Shown piece by piece: positions 51,483 to 61,470 of a stretch of DNA of 64,000 nucleotides. This DNA comes from Eopsaltria australis (taxonomy: Eukaryota > Chordata > Aves > Passeriformes > Petroicidae), in assembly GCA_034509425.1 (NCBI GenBank), contig JAVTVJ010000033.1, positions 744,001-808,000 on the forward strand, written 5' to 3'. The number at the start of each line of letters is the position of its first letter. Position 1 is the first letter of the stretch. Made by a program: the position numbers and the translations under genes. The notes beneath the pieces are model-generated. The model ran no database searches. It had not been told where the DNA came from and worked only from the letters and a program-made list of their open reading frames with translations.

Positions 51483-51538
51483 TATATAAAATAATATACT
51501 TTACATAACTTATATAAAATAATATACCTTACATCACT
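51483..51538. repeat. 28-bp tandem duplication, AT-rich
   Basis: Two adjacent 28-base units (51483-51510 and 51511-51538) starting TATATAAAATAATATAC, differing at two positions. A more degenerate third unit may follow to about 51558. It is a minisatellite-like slippage product. Confidence 0.93.
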
Positions 51539-53424
51539 TATATTATACATTATACACTATGTCATGTATGCTGTATATTGTGTGTTGTGTACTAGATATT
51601 ATCTCTATTTCTGCCCTGTGAAATTTCCCCCCATTTTACCATTTGTTCTCTTGCAGAAGCCCAAGTTCAGTGAAGACTGCTGATGATGCTGAAGTAGAGG
51701 AAGAAGTCTACAATTGCTCTTTGAAATGCAATCTCCAGCCTTAAAGTGGGCATCTGTGTTCCACACCTAGTGCTTAAGGAACACCTTTCAGAACAAAAGA
51801 TGAGTCCAAATATCCCCAACAGTGTTGGAGTCCCTTCCTTTGTAAACATCAGATGCTTTGCTACCAAAACCTGACTCAGAATCTGGTTCTACATAAGGGT
51901 ATCTGAATAAGACAGAATGCCAGTTTGGTTTCCAGGCACAGGTCATCCACAGAGAAACAGAGGTTCTGCAGGGGTGGTGTTGTTCTCTCGTATGTAGGTG
52001 ATAAAATACCAACAGAGAAGTGATTTCACACTATGCATGACAGCTCTGTACCCAGCTGCAGTCCTTGTTATACTAAGCCTCCCTGAGTGAAGTTCTGTTT
52101 AGTCTAGTAAATATAATTGTGTTTCTACTATTCTTAGGAAAGAAAAAAATCATCAGTATTTATCCATGTATTTATTAACTTTTAGACTCCACTAATTTTA
52201 TTGTAGCTATTTTACATTTGTGTAAGTTCTGTTTAATTGATATTAATAAATAGCACTATATACGCACATCATCTTCCAAGCCTTCAGATTTGACATTAGT
52301 GTCAGCAATATCCACCTGGATGGACAATAAAGGATGACCCAACAACAAACAGAGGCTTTTCCACATACTTGCAGTCTGCAACTTGAGAATAACAGTATTA
52401 AATACAAGGGCATAACAGAAAAGTTCAATGTGGGAGTAGAAGCATTGTCTTTTAGGTTCTTTTCAGTCGTTCTCTACAATTGCCAGGTGGCAAACATCAC
52501 AAGATTGTGATGTTGTGGAAGCTGTGACCTTTTAGTTCTTTGGGGAGGCATGCTACAAGAAGGAAAATGTGTATTGTCCATATTTTCTGATTAACTGAAT
52601 CAAGTTGCTGAATCTAAATTCCATTTGGGGACAAACACTCAGTTGATGGATTGAGATTTCTGAGGCAAATTATTTACTGGTAGGACCAGTCTAACTTGTT
52701 CTCCATTTTATGTAGAAATAAATCTCAAGATCTATCTGAACTCCAGTGTTGTTTGTCTTATAAGAATTTAAGGTGTCTGTTTCCAATACCTTTCTACAGT
52801 CATTATTTGGTGAAATGATGGTACAACAGCAAGGATTAGAGATACCATTTTCTGACAAAAACATGGGAATAGGTCTTGACAGTTTGACTGCCTTATTTCT
52901 GTCCAAAGGCAGTAGCGACTGTGCCAATGCTGTTCTGGGCAGTTGCTTTTATCAAACTGCTCACAAAACTTCTAGTGATGTGTATGTGTATGACTCTGAA
53001 TGATCTATTTGACTACTACAATATTCTGACTGCTAGAAGAGATTTCTGTTTATGAGTGTGCAACCTAAATCTGCCTTTCATATAATTCCTTAAGTTGATG
53101 TCACAGTGGTGTAAAAAATTAGATCAAAACATCTCAGAGAAAATGCTTTCCTACATCTTTAGCCAACATTATCTAGAACTTCTTGAAAAATGGTGGGATG
53201 CTATTTTTAAAACCTTAGTGGCTGCATTTGTACATGTGCTGGAAGCTGTAATACCTGGATTATGTAACTGCTGACATGATGATCTTTTACAGATCCTATG
53301 TACTATACTGTATGCACATATCCATTTCAATGCAAAATAATAATAAAATATACACAGTTTTTATAGCCCAAGGGGCAAGTAGTATCTGGCAGATTAATTA
53401 ATTGAATAGTAATCCAGAAGGAAA
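51539..53424. other. AT-rich unique DNA, no gene recognised
   Basis: No gene or repeat recognised. Frames are at most 78 codons. Confidence 0.55.
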
Positions 53425-53576
53425 TGTATTCCAGTGGAGGCAGTGGAACACTCCCTTTCCAATTGATCATATTTAGTTAAGAGGATTGGCAGTAGTTTGT
53501 AATTCACTCAGGTGCTGCTTTGGGCAGGGTCTGTGTTACTTAATCTAATAGCTCTTTTTCAACTTTGATGTTGATA
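53425..53576 (+). mobile_element. Probable old CR1 LINE 3' end, forward
   Basis: Diverged, but the order of phrases fits a CR1 tail: TTCCAGTGGAGGCAGTGGAA near 53429, then TCACTCAGGTGCTGCTTTGGG near 53505, then TCTAATAGCTCTTTTTCAAC near 53544 and TTTGATGTTGATA at the end. In intact copies the last part precedes the terminal ATTCTATG repeats, which are lost here. Similarity is weaker than for the other CR1 entries, and an unrelated origin is possible. Confidence 0.5.
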
Positions 53577-56500
53577 AAGGCCCCTGAAACTCATCTTCCT
53601 TAATTGTATTATAATAGAAAGAGTGCCCTAGGGACAATAACAAGGAACAAACCCCAAAAGACTGAATTCATTTGCTACAAATGGAATGTGTTAGGCTGTG
53701 TGATAAAAGCTCATCTGTACACCCACTGAGAGAGACAATAGCAGGTGGAGACTTAAAAAATACCCTTCCAGGTTACACCTAAGTCCATCACAGGAACCAT
53801 CAGCCTATCAAAAAATCCCACATTTCTACACAGGATCACAGGGGTTCAATGGCAGATATGGGAAATCCAAATAAAAGATTTAGACGAACAGATAATTTGT
53901 CTGGGCTTTTTCCAGGGCTGCCTCAGGAGAACCTTAAACCCAGTGTCTAGAGATGAAATCCATCAAGATATGTGAACTGAGCACCTTTTTGACTGAGAGG
54001 AGTTACTGCTGAGAAGTATAGGACACCTTCTGGCATACAGAGGAAGAGCATTTTGGGATGGCACAGGACTTCTTATGGGATGTTTAGAGGAGAAGACAAA
54101 GGCAGAGCAGGCGCGGATCCAGTTAATCTGAGGAGCAATGAGCACTGGAAAATAGAGAGATGAGGGGACAGAAATGTTTTGTCATATGCAAATAGTTTGC
54201 AGGTCAGTAAACTTGTCTGCAAGGGATCAGTGCAGTCTGTCCTATTTCCTTATTAAACTCCATTTATAAATAATTTCCTGAGTGAGGGACTCTCTATATG
54301 ATGTGCATATGTGGACGAGTTCTGAGTGCCAGCAGCAGGAGTAGGACCTCAGGTCACATGGTCCCGTGAATGTCGTACCTAGACCGAGTATGGATGAATG
54401 CTAGGATAGTGGGTGGAATCTGGCCAGCAGCTGAACTTCCACCCTATCATCTCTCACTCTCCTCTCCCACAAGATGGGGAGAAAATGAAAAGATGAAAAG
54501 ACTTGTGGACTGAGATAATGAAAATTTAACAAGGAAGGCAAAAGACATGTGTGCAAACAAAACTAGAGGAATTAATTCACTGCTTCCCAACAGGAGGCAT
54601 GAGTACAGCCAGTTCCTGGAAAGCAGGTCCTCAGAATACCTAATTCCCCTTTCACTTGGGAAGTGAAATGTACTGTCTTCTTTCTTTGTACTCTTTATTG
54701 ATGCACATGGTGTCATACGGTACGGAGTATCTGTCCAGTGAGTTTGGGCCAGCGGCCCTAGTACTGTCCCTATTTAACATTTTACATTTTTGGTGTCTCT
54801 TCAACAAGTAGAAATCTACTTCTGTTTTTAAGTATAAGTCTGATTGTTCAGAATTATTAATACAAGGTAAAGTGAGAATAGACATCTCATAGAGGACACT
54901 GGCCCAAAATGTCCTTAGATTAATTTGTAGGAAAGCAAGGATAGAGAATGTCTGGTTCCTCATTCGGCTTTTCCACCTCTCCTCTTCTAAATATATGACT
55001 CCTGACTTCAGGAGAAAGGGGAAGAAAAGAAGAGAGTTCAGCTCCACTCATTCTGAAATCCTGAGGGATTCTCATATTCTTTGCCTTGTTAAAAAAAAAC
55101 TACACCAGTTGACAAAGCGTGTCTGTAATTAATGTACAAAAGAGATTAAAAAAAAGTCTCAGTATATACGTAAAAGTATCTGTCTTTTAAACAAAACAAA
55201 ACAGAGAACAAAACAAAACAGACATGAGGCTTTGGTGACAAGAGTGATCCAGCACCTGGCAGATCAGTTAGTGCATCAGTAGTAACAAACTAGCAGGTGC
55301 AATATTAATGAAAGGCAGAAGAGGACCCAGAGCTCTCTGTGTCATGCCATCAATTCTCTGGATTGTGCAGGATATTGATCATAAGTAAGTAATCATTTCA
55401 TTCTGCTGCTGATTAAAATGTTAAGAAAAATACAAAGTTACAGGATCAGAATCTAAAACCTTACCATAGCTGTGAAAAATCCATAAAATGGGTGAAAACA
55501 TTTTTCCTCCTGCTTAGTCCTTCTTAGATTAATACAGCCTTCTTGGCACATGGACTTTCAAAAGGATAACATGTCTGAAAGATGGTATTTTAAGTTTCCA
55601 TCTGCAAGTGGCAAGTCATTTTTCTTGAGCATTTGTATTATATTGTGTATACATTTGTTTTCACTTTCTTTGGCGTAAGAGCAAACACGTACCGTAAAGT
55701 TTATATAAATCATATATAAGCTTACTTCTGTAAAAATTTAAAGGAGGTAAAAATCACTTTCTTTCTCAGTATTGAGTCTCTGGACCAGATTTAGTGCACA
55801 CTTTATCTCCTTCTGCAAATAACAAAAAATTAAAAAGGTAAAGAAGATTTTTCAGTTGTACTGAAGTACTTTTTACTTTTTCTCTCTCAAGGCTCAGAAT
55901 ATCTTCCCTATAATGTCAGTTCCTATGGCCTTTATTTCAATGAGCAGAATGGAAGTTTGATCCTCTTAAAGTCTGTTCAGAGGCTTTACATGAAACTGTA
56001 GAACATTTTAGTGAAACCAGCTGGCTGCAATGTGAGGTGATAACATCCAGCTGAGAGGTGGCAATAAGTAGCTGGTAGGCAGTGACATGTTAAAACGACA
56101 ACCCTTTCTGAAATAACACCAGAATAGTGGCTCACATTGCTGTCCTTCAGCATGATTTATTAGCTTTCATTTACAGAAATACCTTCATGGTTAAAGAAGT
56201 TTTGGATGAAAACTAACATGTGCCTGCTCACTTGGCACATGTCTGACTTTCAATGTTGTTTTTCACCACATAAAAATTAGCTATTGCAACAACCATATTT
56301 GAAATTCCAGAGTCATTGTTCATTCATACCAAGAATATTTTAATTTGTTATGGAAAAAATATTCCTAATAAGCAATTAAATTCGTGAACTTAAATAAAAT
56401 AAGCAAAGAAAGAAATTTGTAAAGAAATTAATACAAAATTACTTTTATTGTGAAACTAATAAAATATTGATAAGGAAATTAAATGGGGAAAAGAAGGTTC

Positions 56501-57785
56501 TCTGGATAAGTATTAATTACATAAAGAGCCTACAATCAGAGTATCTGAATGCTCATTTAAGAAGGAAACAATAAAAAAGAAATAATATGAATTCACACTG
56601 TGTTTAATATACAAACTGAAATGCATTCGTCTTGACACAGTATGGGGAACCCAGATCTTTTCCCTGTCAGAAATGGAAGGCATTTTTGTTTTGTTTTGAC
56701 TGAGGCAAAAGAAAACAAACAAACAAAACCCCTCTAAATCATCCTCAAATAGAGTAAAAGGTTGATATTTTTCTGGAAAAAAAACAGAAAAAAACAAATT
56801 TGAAGCTTTTTTGAGGGCGGGAGAAGCTGTGTTTGCTTTTCTGAAACTTTTCAAGAAAATGATATATCATCAAAACCATGAAAAATTAAAGGATGCTGTA
56901 GAATGGAATATTATAATTTATTTCCTATAATAAAAATTGTTTTCTTTGTATCCAGTAGTGTTAGAAAAGGGGAAACAGATGTTGCATTGCAACGCCTTCT
57001 CGGTCTCACTTTTCTGTTCATCTCTGTATACGTGTTAACATTGCAGCTACATCTCACCTCTCTAAGACTTTGAGCACTTGCCTCTGATTTCAGTACTGCT
57101 CAGCTGCTTCAAACCAAAAGGCCGAAGCTGTGGCTGGAGTTGGAGGTGAGGAACAGTTGCTGTGGTCTAAGACACAAGTTGCTTTGTCACATGAGGTAGT
57201 AGAGTGTATTTCTGGTACATGGTTACCCTTTTTCTCCTTTGCCAAATGGGATAGCTGGGATTTGAGATCCACCTAGCAGCAATCAGTGAATTGCAAAACA
57301 GTGACTGCAGCTTGCTGGGTGAGAGATAAAAGCAGCTTGGTTGTGAGCACAGGAAAGAAAGGGAACAGTTACAAGCAGCCTTCAAGGAAATTGAGCTTTA
57401 AAAACATGAAAACACTAAATGAACCACATAATTACCTGGGGAAAGAGGAAGTAAAAAATCACAGAATAATGGATACAACAAAGAAGGAACACTTTAAATT
57501 TATTTATTTATTTATGTACATGTGGCTTTTTTTAGCGTGTCTGAAAGGTCTCAGTAGGACATGGAAAGAGATAGGATAAGCTTGGATTCAGCTGAAATAT
57601 TAACTGGAATTTAGAGAAAACACTAAGAGAAATATATTGTAAGATATAATTGATTGTTCCTTAGTTCCATTATGGCTTTATTCGATTTTGAATTTATACA
57701 TTTTACAGTAGGAGAGATGACAATTCTTTTTATGTCTTTCAGGAAAAAAGGAGTTCTTCTCCAGAAGAGTGTTGACATCTTGATG
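53577..57785. other. AT-rich unique DNA with small simple repeats
   Basis: No gene recognised. An AAAAC-type repeat lies at 55189-55221 and a TTTA repeat at 57498-57515. The longest frames are 131 codons (minus, 54652-55047) and 113 codons (minus, 56513-56854); neither resembles a known protein, and both overlap simple sequence or other frames. Confidence 0.5.
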
Positions 57786-57791
57786 ATGCTG

Positions 57792-57833
57792 CAAAAAAGA
57801 AAAAAAAAAGAAAAAAAAAGAAGAAAAAAAAAT
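57792..57833. repeat. A-rich / AAG low-complexity run
   Basis: About 40 bases of A interrupted by single G. It causes a lysine-rich frame on the plus strand and a phenylalanine-rich one on the minus strand; neither is real. Confidence 0.9.
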
Positions 57834-59994
57834 CTAATAACACACCTTTAGCAGATATCTTTAAAATCAAAGTAGGTTTGAGGCAATCACAATGACTGAC
57901 AAATTTACATGAAAGCCATGAAATTTGCATCAATTTACAGCATTTCTCCCCTACTACATCCATTTTAAACTTAAAACATGTAACATTTGTCATGAACACA
58001 TTCTTCTTATCTCATAATCTATTTTTGATAATAAGAGGTTTTTAAGCTTCATAATATTTCAATCAAAAACTAATTAACTGGGCTTTTGTGATATATATCA
58101 TCCTTAATTCAAAGCTTTATTTCTTGAATAATACACTGAATTTACTCCAGAAGATATCATTTGTATGTCCTGAAGATACTGTATCTTGTAGAATAATTTT
58201 AATATGAATTTACTGAAAACTTCACCATTGTGATGTGAATTATCAAAAAAAAGAAAAAAGACATTACCAACAGTGAAATCAAATGGGTAAAACTGTGGGT
58301 CTTTTTCTCTGGAAAAATTCTATACTATGTCTCTGTGATTGTCATTCTCATGGTCCTGTGAACAAATCCATAAAGCAGGGGGCAAAAATTCTGCTATGAC
58401 AAAATATATGTTCTACAAAAATTGTAATTAATTGTATGTCATGGTTGATCAGATGCATTAATTAACATAACCAACTCCCCAAATCAAGGGAAAACTTTCA
58501 CATAAACATAGAAGACATAAGGCAATATTCCTCTTTTTAATTTTTCTGAATCATATTGAGATTATTCAGCATTAAATACAGTGTAAAAAATCCAAACTAT
58601 AAAGAAGCATACATATTATCTTTACTAATAAAGAAAATAAGAAATTTAGATCATGTAAATAGGGAAAAGGAAGCATTTAATGAAAATTATTTTCAAACTA
58701 TCTCAGAAATCAGTCCACATTAAGTTATGCTCAGATCCAGCTATTTCCCTATAAACATGATTTCTGCAGGAAATAAAAAAGAGAAAAGAAAACTCAGAGC
58801 ATTATTATACTCATGTGGCTGCATGAATGGTACTCACATCTCCAGCATGAACATTTTCATTCACAGAATTTGCCTAAGTGTCATTGTAGTTAGTAGAGAT
58901 TTAATTTGTGCAACACATTAATTCTGAAGACTAGATTGTTTCCTCTCAACAGAGGCATGCAGTGCTATTTCAGGTGACCTGTGACATCCTATCCAGTGTC
59001 CAGCTGATGCACTGGGACTTAAGCCTTCCATATATTTTATGTCAATTCTGACAGCTATTATGACAGATCAAGCCTGTGACAACCTAGGACAGTCAAATAC
59101 CACTAGACAATTCATTTTATCTGTAAGTACCAATTATCTTGATGCAAATATCACTCTAAGACTTCAGGTTTCAAGAGAAGTCCTAAAAATCTGGACCACA
59201 TTGACAGCTAATATGACAACAAGCCTCGTACGTATATGTCTCTTATAGATATGCCAGCTCTCTGAGCTGGAGGGAGAGAGTGGGCATACACCCTTTAAGT
59301 ATGTTAAAAAAAAGAAGTTCACTTATTATGTTTTCACTAATTTACCATTCTGAAAATATTTGTAGCAGATTTACAAATTTCACACAGATGATAAACAAAG
59401 CTGTGACCCTACATACACATATGTGCTTTATTTATTCTCCTGTGCTTCCTCACCTCATACTCATATTCACAATAGAATAACAGCCTATTAATAAAACCAA
59501 AGATTAGTAGAAGTCTAGCACCTAAATTCCTATTTCTTATTATTTCTGCAAACAGAATTATGTTTAACTTATTCCCTAGTACCTATCAGGAAAGCAATTC
59601 AATTGTTGAAACATTCTTTTTTTCCTCAGCTGAAAAAATTGCAACATATGTTGCATAAATCCCTTTGGAAAACAGGATTCTAGCTGTTATCTAGAAAAGA
59701 AAAGATGCCCCAATAAATAAATTATTAAATTGTCCACCATCAGGTGTACTCAGCTAATGATGCAAGTGAGGATGTTATTGTAAGTGCTGGTGGGTGGCAA
59801 ATACTGCAAGACATTTGCCTACAAGTAAGCCCTGGGAGGAAAATCATACTTGGGCAGATGAAAAATACAGGGAGAAAAATGTGAAAATGTTTCTAAAGGG
59901 CAAGGCAAACTCACACTCTGCTGTTGGAAATGTTTTTATGCCATGTTTGCAACCAGCTATCAAATTACTAGGAACTGGGGAAATCTTCGAAATA
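57834..59994. other. AT-rich unique DNA, no gene recognised
   Basis: No gene recognised. The last 200 bases (59795-59994), which carry a 68-codon plus-strand frame, may belong to the ORF1 part of the CR1 that follows, but I could not match the residues. Confidence 0.45.
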
Positions 59995-60690
59995 ACATAG
60001 AAGGGACAGGTGGGTTCCATCTAAAGAAAACAAAATTCAAACATAAAATAAAGTTTATGAGGAAGTTTTGAACTAAAGACTGAGGAAAATCCAACAGGTG
60101 TTCAAGGGTGAAGTAACAAAATCTCTGCAGTATTACAAACCCTGACAGAAGTCAATAATGCTGAGAAAGATAATAGATATGAATGATCTCTATAAAAAAG
60201 ACTCTATTGAAACAAAGTATATGAAAAAAATGATAACCAGAACAGCACCAAATATCCAAGTGATTCTATGTTAATTACAGAAATGTAAAGAATTTGGTAG
60301 CCATGATCAAAGCCCTGGCTTTAAATAAGAGTATTGTCATACTAGGAATTGAAGAATATGATGGAAGTCAGATAATCAGAGCAGCACTGTACTTTCAATG
60401 TTAGCACGCAATTTACATTAGGAATTGTAGAAGATGTATGTGTGGAAGAGTAGCACTGTATGTAAAAAGAAAGATTAGATTGAAATACGGAAATACACAG
60501 AGCAAAATAAACACTGACAAGGAACATTTATTTGTAGCAAAATCTTATGCCCAAATAGAATAGTATAGTACTACAGGTGTACTATCAATATCTTGGAACA
60601 CTTAGATACGAAATACCGGGGGAAAATATTTTTGCAGATGTAAGTAATGACTGTTATATCTATTAAATTTCCATAATGAAGTCAAAGAGC
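59995..60690 (+). pseudogene. Old CR1 LINE remnant: ORF1 end and ORF2 endonuclease region
   Basis: Three translated blocks support a forward CR1. At 60009-60023 GGFHL followed by KK-rich residues and a stop about 50 bases later fits the C-terminus of CR1 ORF1, whose esterase-like domain ends with a DxxHL motif; here the Asp position is Gly. At 60309-60360 residues ALNKSIVILGIEEYDG fit the endonuclease beta-strand with its GIxE catalytic-type motif (ITETWWD in intact elements). At 60444-60479 GRVALYVKRKIR fits the next conserved block (GGVALYVKK). Stops and frameshifts separate them. The layout and order are those of CR1, but divergence is high, so this is one of the oldest elements here. Confidence 0.6.
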
Positions 60691-61364
60691 ATATGCCTTT
60701 TTGTTATCAGATTATTTTCTCTACATAGGATCCCAGGAAGCTTTCTGGAAAGATTCTCTAAAAAGTCACTACGGTGCTTCATAGTAACAAAAGGAAGTTG
60801 CACAGATGGATTAATAACTGCATTTTAAAAAAAAGCAACAAAAAACTACTTATACCATCTAGTCTGTTGAATTCAAGGAGAATAAACAATGACATTTCAG
60901 AGACATTTCCTCAAAGACTTCTGCTGGTCAATGTATTCAGCTGATGAATAGTTATGTGTTAAAGCTTACTGATGGAGAGTTGCAGAAGGATCTTGCATAG
61001 CTAAGAGTCTGCTAATCATAACATCAGAATAATTTGGTGTTGAGGTGAGAAAAGTACACATGAAAAAGAACAGAAATTTCATGCCTACAGTTATTTGCAG
61101 TCATTGCATATCACTTTATTAAAACAAAAAACAAAACAACCCTCAACCCAAAGCATATCAACTTGAAGCTGAGCAATGATTAAAAATATAATAAGAATCA
61201 TTAGGAAAGGAACAAAACAGAAGTCATAATTACCTCACTGCATAAATCTAAATGGATTCACATTTTGTCTACCGATTATAATAAGGACTTTCCTGTCTCA
61301 ACAAAAGGATACAGGAGAACACAAATAGTGCAGGGACAAAACACAAGTAGTTCATAATTACAGA
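60691..61364. other. Unassigned DNA between two CR1 blocks
   Basis: No readable reverse transcriptase domain is present where an intact CR1 would carry about 1.5-2 kb of it. Traces such as GAATTCAAGGAGAATAAAC near 60870 could be further eroded ORF2, but I cannot support that. The interval therefore holds either an internal deletion junction or DNA too decayed to read. Confidence 0.4.
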
Positions 61365-61470
61365 AGAGCTTACATGTGAAGAAGGATTGAATAAACTAGG
61401 ATCCTCCAATGAGAAAAACAGAAGACAGATAGGATTATTATATGTATCTGTTAAAAAAATGAAAGCCCTA
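61365..61470 (+). pseudogene. CR1 LINE remnant: end of ORF2, forward
   Basis: From 61384 the plus strand reads GLNKLGSSNEKNRRQIGLL followed by YVSVKKM. This aligns residue for residue with the end of CR1 ORF2 (RLKxLGLFSLEKRRLRGDLI followed by a tyrosine-containing YK-rich stretch). It is on the same strand and 3' of the endonuclease remnant, so both probably belong to one element that lost its central part. Confidence 0.6.

Noticed and set aside
54652..55047. 131-codon minus-strand frame
   Set aside because: Does not resemble a known family. Its hydrophobic start and charged tail are unremarkable, and neighbouring chance frames overlap it.
57654..57999. Lys-rich plus-strand frame and Phe-rich minus-strand frame
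   Set aside because: Both depend on the A-rich run at 57792-57833.
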